64,000 nt of DNA from Cryoendolithus antarcticus (GCA_002077065.1 NAJO01000001.1:620001-684000); one strand, 5' to 3'. Shown: positions 32,002 through 42,540, counted from the first letter of the stretch. The notes: generated from the letters alone by a model not told the origin. Numbers and translations: made by a program.

Positions 32002-34344
32002 ATGAAGATCCTCTTTCTGTGCACAGCACACAACTCCCTTTCACAGAGGCTACAGCTTGCCTTGTCCCGCTCCCATCATGTTACCATCGAGTACGCTTTA
32101 TCAGATCGGGTCATGATCGATGCCGTTGCTCTGGCACAGCCCGATCTTGTGCTCTGTCCGTTCTTGACCACTATGGTCCCCAAGGCAGTCTACGAGAGAG
32201 TATTGACACTCATTGTCCACCCTGGTCCACCTGGAGACGTCGGACCTAGCGCACTCGACTGGCTTCTGATGGGCGACGATGGCAACGTCGACAACGCAGA
32301 CGAGCTTCTGATGAAGCTTGATCGGGAGCCATGCACTGCTGGTCGTGCGTGGTGGGGCGTCACTGTCCTGCAGGCCATCGAAGAGTTCGACGTCGGTCCC
32401 GTATGGGCTTATCAACAATTCCCAATCGACATTGACGAGCCAGGTCTCACGAAGTCTGCCCTTTACCGAGGCAGCGTCAGTCGGTCGGCACTTATCGCAT
32501 GCGAAGCTGCAGTCGGACGCATCGAACAGGCAACCCACCGCATGCCTCAACATGGCTTCAGCAACGCCAGACTTCATGCTCGACCCGAGTATCGCACACT
32601 CTCGGTGCTCGACAACCATCCGTTCCAAGGTGGACAATTGCATCACAGACCACTGCTAAAGGCAACATCTCGCGATTTCGACACCACTCGACATACAGCA
32701 CAGCAGATCTCACGCCGCATCCGATGTGGCGACTCGCAGCCTGGTGTATTGAGCAAGATCTTCGGCGCCAGCATGTACATCTACGGTGGCATGATCGATG
32801 AGTCACTCGGTGGGCGGCAGGCGAAAGCTGTTGCCGGCATGAGAACGAAAGTACTTGCTACGCGCGGCGGCGCCATCTGCATTCCCACAGCTGATGGGAA
32901 AGGTATATGGATCACTCACATTCGTCGGCCAAAGGGCAAGGACGACAAGGCTTTGTGGCCAAAGGTGCCAGCTGTATTCGGGCTTCTGCAGCTTAATCTC
33001 GTCAACGCTGCCATCGTGGACTCTTTGCACGCACCAACATCTGCTGACTGGTCGCTGTCCGAGCTTCGCACCTTCCAAGAGATCTGGGTTGATGTCGACG
33101 TCGACGAACACGGAAACCGAGTCGCCTTTTTGCACTCCGACTTCTACAATGGAGCGATGAGCACATCTCAGTGCTCCAACTTGGTTAGCGCAATGGACTA
33201 CATCATCACTCTGTCTACCCCAGAACAGCCAATCCGGGCAGTCGTACTGATGGGAGGCGCCTACTTTAGCAACGGCATCGCTCTCAATGTCATCGACGCT
33301 GCCGCGGATCCGGCGCAAGAGTCGTTTATGAATATCAATCGCATGGACGATGTCTGCCACCATCTGTTGCATGACTTCCCGGAGAACAACATCACCACGA
33401 TTGCAGCAATCCGCGGTAACGCTGCAGCTGGAGGCGTCGCACTCGCCACGGCATGCGACTTTGTCATTGCCGGCTCGGAAGTAGTGCTCAACCCAGCCTA
33501 TCGCGCATCTGGCCTTTTCGGATCAGAATACCACACGCTGTCGTACTATGGCCGCTGCGGGGATGCCAAAGCTCGTCACATCCTCAACGCCATGGTGCCC
33601 ATGAGTCCGCTGCAAGCCCGTCAAATCGGACTGGTCGACTTCATCTTTCCCGGAGCAGGCGAAGCACTTGACGACCATATACGCAGCCATGTCTCACTCT
33701 TGCTTAGAGACAATGTCGGTCGGCGCGGATCCTGGACGAAAAACGTTGATGTCTCACCTGCTGGACTCGCAAAAGCACGAGCATGCGAGCTCAGCGAGAT
33801 GAGCAAAGACTTCTGGTCTCCACGAGCTACCCGCCACCACACTCGCCGCTTCGACTTCGTGCGGAAGGTGAAGCCTACGAGCACGCCACTGCGCTTCGCG
33901 CGCCACCGTCGTCGATCGCCGAATCACCTCGATGAAGAGGAAGCGCCTGAGTTCGACAGCGTCGCCGAGTACACTCGCCGTACCGAACAGGAGATGCTCA
34001 CGCAGCTTCGCGCCGCTGTGTGGTCAGATGTTAGCACGCAGCTGGAAGATTGGGAGGAAGAGCGTGAGCGTAGTGCGGATAGCGCGAGGAGCCTACCGAA
34101 GCTCATTCTGCCCCAAGATGCCGTCACGCCGCCGACACCGAGAGAGCTTCTTACGCCTGTCTTGTCGCCCGACGCGATCCCTTCGATCGTCTCAAGAGGC
34201 TTCCCACATTTGCTGCCGATGCCGCAGAAGAAGGTAGAGACGCTGTTCAGTTGCTATTATCACCCGCTGGACTCTTTGCTTACGCCGCCCGAGTCGCCGA
34301 TGCCGGGGTGCAATCGGTTTGAGGAGAGATATGGTCAATTCTGA
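32002..34344 (+). CDS. HoxX-like formyltransferase / enoyl-CoA hydratase fusion
   Basis: 780 residues, intronless. Residues about 1-260 resemble a formyl-tetrahydrofolate transferase/hydrolase: MKILFLCTAHNSLSQRL, the loop VHPGPPGDVGPSALDW (His73), and GVTVLQAIEEFDVGPVWA with the conserved Asp. Residues about 350-620 are an enoyl-CoA hydratase/crotonase fold: oxyanion-hole blocks VVLMGGAYFSNGIALNVID and AAIRGNAAAGGVALATACD, then LFGSEYHTLSYYGR. This order is that of bacterial HoxX, which makes the CO ligand of [NiFe]-hydrogenase from formyl-THF through formyl-CoA. A C-terminal Pro/Ser/Arg-rich extension (about 630-780) is extra. Start ATG 32002 is chosen because it begins the Rossmann strand; the frame is open 41 codons further upstream without similarity. 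A fungal role cannot be hydrogenase maturation unless a hydrogenase exists. Confidence 0.85.
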   Translation: MKILFLCTAHNSLSQRLQLALSRSHHVTIEYALSDRVMIDAVALAQPDLVLCPFLTTMVPKAVYERVLTLIVHPGPPGDVGPSALDWLLMGDDGNVDNADELLMKLDREPCTAGRAWWGVTVLQAIEEFDVGPVWAYQQFPIDIDEPGLTKSALYRGSVSRSALIACEAAVGRIEQATHRMPQHGFSNARLHARPEYRTLSVLDNHPFQGGQLHHRPLLKATSRDFDTTRHTAQQISRRIRCGDSQPGVLSKIFGASMYIYGGMIDESLGGRQAKAVAGMRTKVLATRGGAICIPTADGKGIWITHIRRPKGKDDKALWPKVPAVFGLLQLNLVNAAIVDSLHAPTSADWSLSELRTFQEIWVDVDVDEHGNRVAFLHSDFYNGAMSTSQCSNLVSAMDYIITLSTPEQPIRAVVLMGGAYFSNGIALNVIDAAADPAQESFMNINRMDDVCHHLLHDFPENNITTIAAIRGNAAAGGVALATACDFVIAGSEVVLNPAYRASGLFGSEYHTLSYYGRCGDAKARHILNAMVPMSPLQARQIGLVDFIFPGAGEALDDHIRSHVSLLLRDNVGRRGSWTKNVDVSPAGLAKARACELSEMSKDFWSPRATRHHTRRFDFVRKVKPTSTPLRFARHRRRSPNHLDEEEAPEFDSVAEYTRRTEQEMLTQLRAAVWSDVSTQLEDWEEERERSADSARSLPKLILPQDAVTPPTPRELLTPVLSPDAIPSIVSRGFPHLLPMPQKKVETLFSCYYHPLDSLLTPPESPMPGCNRFEERYGQF

Positions 34345-35284
34345 GTAGTGTATCAATGAACAAGGGAGGGCATACTATTGTTTCTGTACCAGCACAACAG
34401 GTTATCAAATCAAGGCCGTTGTTATCGAAGTTCCTGGTCAATAACGGCAACGTATGTAGATGCGAAATTTGGACAGGATAGTGTAATTATGATAGTCAAG
34501 CAAGTCTCCACTATTGATCTCCCTCCGGTGTGCCTTATACTCATGTGCACGAGAGCATGCACTGTAGCTTCATCGATGAGTTCTATAGCGACAAGAATCG
34601 GATGCAAGTAACATCGCGGTCAACAAGCCCACGATCGTGGACCCCCGAAAGGAGCCGTGGCCTAAGCAAGGTCCGGCGCGCAACCGTCAATCTCTCCGTC
34701 AGCCAATCAAGAAATTGCTCATCACGCGCCTCGTCTCCACTCCCTGCCGATCGCATATCAAACACTCCCTGTCAAGCCTGTCACAGTCCGCCGCTTGGAC
34801 TTCAAATTCCAACAGATCTTGCGACGCTGGTGCCATTGACGATATGCCGTCGGGGAGTCTGTGCGATAGGCGCGGTGGGTAAGTCTGATCTCTTTCGCTC
34901 CTTGTGTTGCCTGCTTGACCACGACATTGACCTCGACAATCCATCTTCCACACTTGCGGATAGTTTTCTATTGCATTCATCACACTCATTTGTCCGCATT
35001 ATACCCATCACACTCGCTACTCTCGGCCCATTCTTATTGTCACCTTGACATCTGCGCTCGTGACCGATCTCTCGAATCGCAATAATCACAGGCCTCCCGG
35101 TATCATCAAACCCACATTCCTCAGTACACCACCCACCGCGGCCATACCACAGCGCCACAACACAGCCCTACAGAGCCGACGACAGATCACTTCAAGGCAA
35201 TTCGACAGATCTTGAGACGCGGCCAGACTGGAAATACCAAGCTCGTGGACTCTCCAAACCAAAAAAGATATCAGCAACGCAACC
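34345..35284. other. Intergenic between HoxX-like and small membrane-protein genes
   Basis: 940 bases without a supported gene. A 172-codon frame (34530-35048) is Ser/Arg-rich with no motif and is probably chance plus leader sequence. Confidence 0.35.
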
Positions 35285-35654
35285 ATGTCCGGCGTCCGCG
35301 ACCCAGCATTCTGGAAGCGCTTCTCCGTAGCCGTACACATGGATGAAGAAGCCGCTCCCACACGACCAGACTTGAAGCACAGGTACACCTCCACGTATGC
35401 TGCTTCGACGCGAACAATTCACTGACCTAGTCTTTTTGTAGCGACTCTTGGCTCGCACGCCAACTGCGTCGCGCCGCACATGGGTCTGCTGGGCCTTCTG
35501 GATCCTGATACCTGCGTTCGTGGCGGGTGTGATTATAGCCGTTATCTGGGTGCTGCAGAGTGGATTACTACAAAAAGTCAAGATAGGAAACGGGAACGGC
35601 ACAGTTGCGCAACCGGCGGATCCGAATGGGAACACTGTTGTCGGAGGCTCATGA
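35285..35654 (+). CDS. Small single-pass membrane protein, apparent frameshift
   Basis: Two-exon small gene. Exon 1 (35285-35382) encodes MSGVRDPAFWKRFSVAVHMDEE and exon 2 (35442-35654) begins DSWLARQLRR. The intron is 35383-35441 (GTACAC..CTGACC..TTGTAG, phase 2). The C-terminal part has one strong membrane helix (WVCWAFWILIPAFVAGVIIAVIWVL) and a short polar tail. This matches a short conserved ascomycete protein type known to me only as uncharacterised. The DSWLARQLRR and TWVCWAFW blocks are in different frames: exons sum to 311 nt, one short of 312, with a missing base near 35470-35480 (CGTCGCGCCGCACATGG). Either a sequence error or an inactivating deletion. Repaired length about 103 residues; function unknown. 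Confidence 0.6.
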
Positions 35655-36131
35655 GATGAGGGCGGAGGGTAATTGAGGTTACGTAAATTTGGAGGGAACG
35701 GCTACTTTCTGTTAATTGCAAAGCGCTGCTGGATCAGTAATGTATAGATGATATGATACCACTCGCGCCGCTACGCGCTGATCTATGATGACGAGCTCCC
35801 TACACCACGCCAAATTGCTACTATTAACCTCATAGCCTGCGCTTGCATCTCGGTCGTGCAGCACGCTTTGAGCTCCCATGCGCGGGAAGTTCCCTTCGCA
35901 TGCACCATCATACGTTCTGGACATGCTCGCCGTCCCTTACTTTCTCCATTCCTCCTGCCGTTGTCGTGCACTCGTCTGACATTCGGCTCCTCGCAGACCT
36001 GGCTTTGCGGCTGATGGATATCGTCGAAGTTACCATTCGAAGTAGCATCGCCTGGCTGAAATGCACTCGGAGGCTTGCGGCGCGTCTGAGACGTTGTCGA
36101 TACGTTCCGCACATTTTGCTTGCTTCACTCC
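35655..36131. other. Convergent 3' intergenic
   Basis: 477 bases between the small membrane-protein gene and the U2AF gene, which converge. No supported gene. Confidence 0.35.
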
Positions 36132-36761
36132 CTAGTACATCTTCCTCGTCGGCTCCGGACTCGGACTCCTCGTCACACTCCGATCGTCCCTCCCCCTCTC
36201 CCTCAACCACTTCTTCGTACTGAGCTCCAATTCCCGATCCAGCTCCGGCCCAGGCTCCTTCCGATGAATAAAATTACAGAACCCCCCTCTCACACACCCC
36301 TCCCCACTATTAAGCCTACAACACGCTTCCCTGAAATCCGTCACAGGACTCAACTCACAATACACCGGCCTGCCACTATACCACCTTGAATTCAAATTGT
36401 CGCACGCCTTCTGCGCCGAATCCTCATACTTAAACCTCGCATACACATTCCCAATCAAATGATCGTTATTATTATCACACACCACGACCTCCTCGAGCTC
36501 GCCAAACTGGCACATCTCGCACCAGAAGTCCTCGTAAAAGGCGTCGAAGTTGTTCTGGAGTTGCGCTGGGGTCATGCGCGATTTGCCATCATAGGCGGGA
36601 TTTTGGTAGAGATTTGGGAGCAGGATGGTTTGGGAGTAGGAGGGCTTGACGTGTTTGCGCGAGCAGCGGTCGCCGTGGCGGCAGGCGCCGATTTTGTAGT
36701 AGAAGCTGCAGTTTACTTTGTCTTGTTCTGTGCCGAAGATGGAGGCGAGGTAGTTGGCCAT
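36132..36761 (-). CDS. Splicing factor U2AF small subunit (U2AF35)
   Basis: Recognises the AG of the 3' splice site together with the U2AF large subunit in the nucleus. 209 residues without intron. Order: N-terminus MANYLASIFGTEQDKVNCSFYYKIG; first CCCH zinc finger (C-x7-C-x5-C-x3-H, residues about 18-37); UHM-type RRM (about 45-145, with FGELEEVVVCDN and GNVYARFKYED); second CCCH finger ending GFCNFIH; then a short Arg-rich/SR tail. Length and order match U2AF23/U2AF35 of fungi. It lies downstream of the RPC34 gene on the same strand. Confidence 0.96.
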   Translation of the reverse strand: MANYLASIFGTEQDKVNCSFYYKIGACRHGDRCSRKHVKPSYSQTILLPNLYQNPAYDGKSRMTPAQLQNNFDAFYEDFWCEMCQFGELEEVVVCDNNNDHLIGNVYARFKYEDSAQKACDNLNSRWYSGRPVYCELSPVTDFREACCRLNSGEGCVRGGFCNFIHRKEPGPELDRELELSTKKWLRERGRDDRSVTRSPSPEPTRKMY

Positions 36762-37167
36762 GGTTGTGGTTGTGGTTGTGCGGTGATGTGGTGAGAGGGA
36801 ATAGATGTGGCGATGAGGTTTGGACTTGTGTCTGGCTGGTTGCGCTGGTGTTGTGACTGTTGGCGCAAGTGAGCGTGGTAGAAGTTCTGGTCTGGACTGA
36901 AGCTTAGGTTATGTGAGCACCTTTGATGCCTGAGGTTCTAGCAAGTTCCAGAGCACGTGACTGCAACAAACTGCGAACAGCGCCACTACGCATGGCACAT
37001 TGGACGCAAAGTTGGCACGTGGAGCGCCTCGTGAGGTCGTTTACTCAGTATTCACTGCTTCGCAATCGATCCACAAGGCTAACGGTGCAATAGCCTCCCA
37101 TTATCCACCAACGCCATCGCTAAATCTAGTCCAATCCCATTCCCTCAGCATGACCATTACGACCAAC
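36762..37167. promoter_or_regulatory. Promoter region of the U2AF small-subunit gene
   Basis: 406 bases between tandem minus-strand genes: U2AF promoter and RPC34 3' flank. No recognised motif. Confidence 0.35.
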
Positions 37168-38317
37168 TCACGCCTTCAACCACTGATCAAAGTACACACA
37201 ATTCCCAGCATTGACCGGCCCTCCCTCAGCACAAAGATCAAACACCGGACACCTCCCACAAGGCGCCTCGGTCAGCCCATTGCCAACCTCTCCCTCCCGA
37301 TCATCGAAGTCGTATGACCCGGGCACCTTGTAGCTAACGCCCAAGCAGGTGCGATACCCAGCGCCAACTTTCTCCAACTTCCCATCCCAAACCAGCACTT
37401 TCAAAATCCCCTGCACCTCTTGCACTGTGAGTGAAGCAGCTTTCGTAGGCCGTATCGCATTCGAATTCGTGACGAAGTTGTGGATGCTCTCCGCTGTCGG
37501 GTAGCCTCTAGAGCCAGCCGGATACGCAACCTGCGTGACCTCGGGCTCGCTTCTCCTCCTCTTCTTCGGTGCAGCGTCCTCAATATCCCCACTGCCAGCC
37601 CGTCGCTTCTGCCCGCTCCTTTCCTCCCCTTCCTCCTCATCAACATCAATCGGCGCCTCCCTTCTGCTCTTCCTCTTGACATCCACCCAGCTCTGTCCTC
37701 GCACATGAAACACAATCAGATTACTCAACTCCTCCACAAGACTCTCATCCAGATCCCCGGCATCGAAGAAACTGCCTCCTGTGACATCGTCCGCCGGCTC
37801 AATGTGGAAGCATATGTACGTCTTCTGCGCGATGGACTTGACGCTCTTGATGTTCTTGATCAGCCGGCTCGACTCGAGCTTCTTCACGATTTTCGGCACA
37901 TTCTGTGGAGCGACACCGGTGTTTTGTTTGAGCCGCTTAATCCAGATGCCTGTCGCTTCGGCGTTCTCGACGGCTTCATAGATTAGACGCTCGTCGTTGT
38001 CGAAGTTGGATAGGCTGTATTACATTTTAGTCTCTTAGATTCGCGACGACCTACCTTCGATGCGTGTGAACTTACGCCGAAGCCACCTCCCATGGTCGTG
38101 GAGACCAGTAGAGTATGCGATCTGCACGCAATGTGCGCAAGAGCGAGTGTTGAATCAGCTCTTGGACTGCGATCATCAATTGCGCGGCATCGGTGATGTC
38201 CCAGAGGCTCATGAGATCTTGCTGGCTGAACGACTTCTTGAGCCCAAGTGCAGACTTCTTCGCAGTCTCGAAGAGCAGATCATGCCGCTCATGGCCCTTA
38301 GGCGAGAGCTTGGTCAT
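37168..38317 (-). CDS. RNA polymerase III subunit RPC34 (RPC6)
   Basis: Winged-helix subunit of the Pol III RPC82/34/31 subcomplex that contacts TFIIIB during initiation. Exon 1 is 38076-38317 and exon 2 is 37168-38014. The intron (38015-38075, GTAAGT..TACAG, phase 2) restores SALSNFDNDERLIYEAVENAEATG. The winged-helix block VPKIVKKLESSRLIKNIKSVKSIAQKTYICF is the family signature. A Lys/Arg/acidic linker is followed by the C-terminal cysteine cluster CGRCPVFDLC..NAGNC, which binds an Fe-S cluster in homologues. The start ATG 38317 begins MTKLSPKGHERHD; the frame continues 37 codons upstream without similarity. 362 residues. Confidence 0.9.
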
Positions 38318-38586
38318 CCTGAGCTGTGTGGTGGCATACGATTGAGGGGTTGTGAAGAACATGTCGAAGCTCAAAGTTCGTACTAAAAAGTACAATGCTG
38401 AGTCATGTGGTCTCGGCCTGGATAGCATTATAGCAGGGTGGATGACACGAAGGCGCCATCAGATCATGGGTGTTTGTACGATTGGACTGAAAGGTCACAG
38501 CAAAGGCTCTGGTGTGAAGATTGTGTTGGGCTGTAGGTCTAGGCATGTACATGTGTGTCGATACTAGTACACTATCCTACACCCAC

Positions 38587-41500
38587 CTATGCCACCTGAC
38601 TCACCCCATCATAACGACTCACCAGTCTGATCGGCTCCACCATCCTAAACGTATCATAACAATTCACACTCACCAACCTACACTCCCACACATCCCCCAC
38701 CATAACAACCACACTCCCCCTCTCCGGCCTCGCCATCTTAAAATCCAGATTCAACTCCTCAGCCACTACAGTCATACTGAATCCCGCCCAGCCCGCCTGG
38801 GGCACATAACACCTCAGTGTCTGCGGCAGCTCCGTCTCGCCGTAGTGATGCGCTCGGAAAAGCAGCATGTTGATCCAGAACTGCTCCGCGCTGGCTTTCG
38901 CTCGGGAGACGAGGGATTCACGTGGTTGGAGGCCGAGGATGATGGTTTTGAGGACTGATTCGGAAAAGGGGAGAAAGGAGCGCGAGGCGTTGCGGTCGGT
39001 GGTCACGAGCGAGGTATCTGTGCGTGCTTCCTCGCGCAGAGCGGCTTCGATCTGCCAGTGCAGGATCATGTCGCCGTAGCGGCGGAGGGGGGAGGTGACT
39101 TTGCCGTAGTAATTTAGACCTAACAGACGGTGTTTGAGAGGTTTCGTAGTGAGGACTATGGAGCCGACGTGGCGGAGGTAGTCAAGTGCGATATGCAAGG
39201 GCATTTGGCCGTCATTGAGCGCCATGGCGGGGGCGACAGTGGTTTCGTAGAATTCTTCTGCGGGCATGAGGTCGGCTTTCGCCACGCTGCCGCGGTAGAT
39301 AGTGGGGATTTGGCGTTCGGCGCACCAGGCTGTGCTGATTTCGCAGGCGAGCAGCATCATCTCGCGGACTAGGATGTCGGCGGATGTGTTCTGGGCTGCT
39401 GAGAACCAGTTACGGAGTGGGCTTGTGGTGGCCTGGATGATCGGGTCACCATGTACAATGCGCGAACCGTTGCGATAGGGATGGTCCCAGCCAAGACCTG
39501 TCTTGTTGTAGCTCTGCCACACTGCGACTTCGGGCTTCTGAACGTTGAAGAACAGCCCGCCAGCAGCGTTCCGGAATGTAGCTCGCCGCTCTGCGAGTAT
39601 TTGTAGTGCTTTAAGGTTCTCAACATCTTGCGGCTTCATGTTCGATACTGGCGAGATCCGTTCCGGTGCTGGTGGAGGTGTGCCGCCGACTGTAAGCACC
39701 ACTTCTTCGCCCTGATCTCTGTTTAGCCCAACGATCTGCGTAACCTCGGATGGAGTTAGTCTGGTAACATTGCGGATCAATCCCGATCTAATCTTCTGCT
39801 CAATGATTTCGCCGCGCCCGTTCAACCTCGCTGAGAACGTTAGGCAGGGCCGATTAGGAGCTAACGAGAAGTGACCTTGCGTAGCCCAGCGCGGCAGCAT
39901 CATGTACGCTCGCTCCGGCATGTACACACTCTCACCCATATGTCGCGCCATCTTCGACATCGGATGATCGCGCGGAAGGTAGGCCGTCGGGTTTGCAATG
40001 TGGATGTGCGCCCACCACTCTGGACTCGCGGAGTCCGCACTGTTGGCTCGCTCGACCGACAGACCGTCATCGATCTCATGTGCTGATGCGCCATCGATAC
40101 AATAGACTGGCAAGCTCCCCCAGTCATGTCGCAGATGCTTCATCGAGTCCTCAAAGTCCGGCTTACTCTCCATATCCATTAGACTGCTCATGAGGTATTG
40201 AAGGGGACGCGAGTGTTGACTTGTAGGAAGCAGCAGATGCTCGTCAAAGCGCACACGGTTCTCAAATGGTAACAGTAGACCAATCTCTTGTAAGAACTGG
40301 AATCCGGTACTCTTCCCGCCGCCGATGTCATCGTAAAGCCCAGTGGCCTGCATTATGAGTGGTGGTAGCGCCGACAGTCGAGGCAGGCCGGCAAACATAT
40401 CGTTGCATGCCCAAGCCTCGATGAATTGCACGAGCTTCTTATCATCGCTGTTGAACTCCGTACCCTTGATGATGTTGATGCTGTCCTGTGTGGGCGTGAG
40501 CTCTATCTTGACTTTACTGGGACCAATGTTGCCGAAGGCGGTCACATCGCGTGTCTCGCGACTCTTGATAACAAGCTCTCGACACTTCTTGACGAAGCTA
40601 TGCACACGCTTTGCTTCCCCTGATGTTCGATGACCCGGCTTACGTTCCGGACCGCCTTCCGATGTCGTCGATGTTATGGCCAGGTCGTCCTGCCACGCAC
40701 GCAGCCAGCCGCGCACTTCCTCGACCATACGCACTTGCGCTTTCGAACGAATTTGTAGGTATTGAGTCGTCCGATGTGACCTCATGTGGAAGCCGAACGC
40801 GAAGCCGGCATGTAGCAAGGCTTTCCGGACCGTGAACAATGTGGCAAGCGAATGTCGATCATCTGACTTTTGCAGCAAGACATTTGCGGCGGAGTCGAGA
40901 CTACCATATCGCAGATCAGTCTCATGAGCCAGAATGTTGTGTGCATTGTCCAGTGCTGGCGCATGCTTCCTGTACACGTCCAGACTCTGATTGTGGAATT
41001 CGACCATGCGATTGATCAAGGGTGCAGCAATATGTCGAGGTACTGAAAGATCTTCCGAGAACGACTGTTGCTTCAGCGCTTCGATCTCCTCCGATGTGAC
41101 GACATCAGGTAAGTACTTCAGCAGCGGCGCCACAGCCTTACGAGACACCCAGCCAGGTATTGTATACTGCGCCACCGAAGATGGTAGAATCACCCACCGC
41201 CCTTGCATGGTGTAAAACTGAGCTCTGCCCTGCGCCAGCGTACGCACATACACTGCGATCGTGCTCTCTTTCTCTGACCCCATGGAGAAAAGCTCGACCA
41301 GATCACCCATGCTGAATGCTCGAGGGTCTGTTGCCTGCACATCCAAATCCTCCGTAGCTGACCGCGCGAACTCTCCCATCGATTGCAGCTCGTCATCCTC
41401 CTCCCTGCCAGTGCTGTCATTCTCGATTGCATCGCCGATTCGTGTGATGTTGCTGAACTCGTCTTTGATCGTCTCCTCAACGGCCAGCTTGGGCTCGAAG

Positions 41501-42006
41501 GTATGCTCAATCTGCTTACCCTCCGTCTCCTGCCATTGTCGGAGCTTCTCTCTAATGCCACCTGGGCGGTTCAGGTCGAGGGAAGGAAGTCCGGGTGGCA
41601 CTCCACCGGGTGCATCGAGGACTTGCTGCACGGTAGTGGCCTGTTGCGCATGGCGGGCACGGGTATGCAGACTCCGCGAGTGTGTCGACTGTCTCCGCGC
41701 TGGTCGATCTCGTCGCCGTGATGTGATCGAGGTGTTGGTCCAACGTCCAGGGCTCGTTCCGCCGTCCGATCCGATGGCTGCGACCGCTGAAAGTCTTGCC
41801 TTTGAGCCATCCGCAAGCTTATCCGGTCCATGGTCGTTGCGCCTGGTTCTTGTGGGCGAGTCCGTTCCATGGCTTTGTTGCCGCCAAATGCCTGCAGCTT
41901 GATGTTGATTTCGCGCAGAGCTTTGACTCGCGCTCAACCTGCAGCTCAAGCAAACGTAGGCATTAGTCGCGATGGTCTGCGGTCGCGCAGTACTAGCGAC
42001 ACGCAT
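38587..42006 (-). CDS. Mitochondrial exoribonuclease Dss1/CYT-4 (RNB family)
   Basis: 3'-5' exoribonuclease of the mitochondrial RNA degradosome (with the Suv3 helicase); CYT-4 in Neurospora is needed for mitochondrial RNA processing. 1139 residues, intronless. The N-terminus is Arg/Ser/Ala-rich with few acids, consistent with a mitochondrial targeting sequence. The RNB domain lies about 610-1010: PVYCIDGASAHEIDDGLS (near residue 640) carries the metal-binding Asp residues, followed by WWAHIHIANPTAYL and later YYGKVTSPLRRYGDMILHWQI, the RNB C-terminal signature. A short C-terminal beta-rich domain follows. It is divergent from the ceramidase gene (534 bases). Confidence 0.93.
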   Translation of the reverse strand: MRVASTARPQTIATNAYVCLSCRLSASQSSARNQHQAAGIWRQQSHGTDSPTRTRRNDHGPDKLADGSKARLSAVAAIGSDGGTSPGRWTNTSITSRRRDRPARRQSTHSRSLHTRARHAQQATTVQQVLDAPGGVPPGLPSLDLNRPGGIREKLRQWQETEGKQIEHTFEPKLAVEETIKDEFSNITRIGDAIENDSTGREEDDELQSMGEFARSATEDLDVQATDPRAFSMGDLVELFSMGSEKESTIAVYVRTLAQGRAQFYTMQGRWVILPSSVAQYTIPGWVSRKAVAPLLKYLPDVVTSEEIEALKQQSFSEDLSVPRHIAAPLINRMVEFHNQSLDVYRKHAPALDNAHNILAHETDLRYGSLDSAANVLLQKSDDRHSLATLFTVRKALLHAGFAFGFHMRSHRTTQYLQIRSKAQVRMVEEVRGWLRAWQDDLAITSTTSEGGPERKPGHRTSGEAKRVHSFVKKCRELVIKSRETRDVTAFGNIGPSKVKIELTPTQDSINIIKGTEFNSDDKKLVQFIEAWACNDMFAGLPRLSALPPLIMQATGLYDDIGGGKSTGFQFLQEIGLLLPFENRVRFDEHLLLPTSQHSRPLQYLMSSLMDMESKPDFEDSMKHLRHDWGSLPVYCIDGASAHEIDDGLSVERANSADSASPEWWAHIHIANPTAYLPRDHPMSKMARHMGESVYMPERAYMMLPRWATQGHFSLAPNRPCLTFSARLNGRGEIIEQKIRSGLIRNVTRLTPSEVTQIVGLNRDQGEEVVLTVGGTPPPAPERISPVSNMKPQDVENLKALQILAERRATFRNAAGGLFFNVQKPEVAVWQSYNKTGLGWDHPYRNGSRIVHGDPIIQATTSPLRNWFSAAQNTSADILVREMMLLACEISTAWCAERQIPTIYRGSVAKADLMPAEEFYETTVAPAMALNDGQMPLHIALDYLRHVGSIVLTTKPLKHRLLGLNYYGKVTSPLRRYGDMILHWQIEAALREEARTDTSLVTTDRNASRSFLPFSESVLKTIILGLQPRESLVSRAKASAEQFWINMLLFRAHHYGETELPQTLRCYVPQAGWAGFSMTVVAEELNLDFKMARPERGSVVVMVGDVWECRLVSVNCYDTFRMVEPIRLVSRYDGVSQVA

Positions 42007-42540
42007 CGGATGCCCTAATCAACACTATATACCACCTTGAACATGTACGAATTGATGTTGACTTTGATGTCTAGAAAGTCAGAACTTACCTGTTCGGGCG
42101 TAGCGCTTGGGCAAGGCACTCCCGAGCACCTTGATATCCGCCGCAATAGCTTATGCAATGATACAACATACCGGCTAAGTCGGCCACAGAGCCACATCCC
42201 TCGGAGATCATGTAGGTAAGTCCATGGACATCCCGAATCCGATATCATACTTCGCATCCCCACTCGCCTCACTTCAAGCCAATTCCCATGCAGTAAGCAC
42301 AGGTGAAAAGCGCACGCTTCCTATTGGTCCACAGGAAAGACTCACGTTCGAAGACCAAGTTCCCATGTGAAAGCATCCCCTTTCACAGTCGGCACAAGTC
42401 TTGTCTTGGTCAGCATGGCCTTCGGCTTCTTTCATTCTTATTCCCTTGCCGCGTGTCCGTTGTCGATGTCGACTTGACATCCCCACTCGCTTCCGCCGAA
42501 CGGCACGACACTCGCTAGAACACTGTAGAGCCGCGAAATT
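42007..42540. promoter_or_regulatory. Shared promoter region, dss1 / alkaline ceramidase
   Basis: 534 bases between two divergent start codons. No TATA box was clearly assigned. Short frames here are not supported. Confidence 0.4.

Noticed and set aside
38318..38428. N-terminal extension of RPC34 to an upstream in-frame ATG (38428)
   Set aside because: The extra 37 residues do not resemble the family; ATG 38317 gives the usual start.
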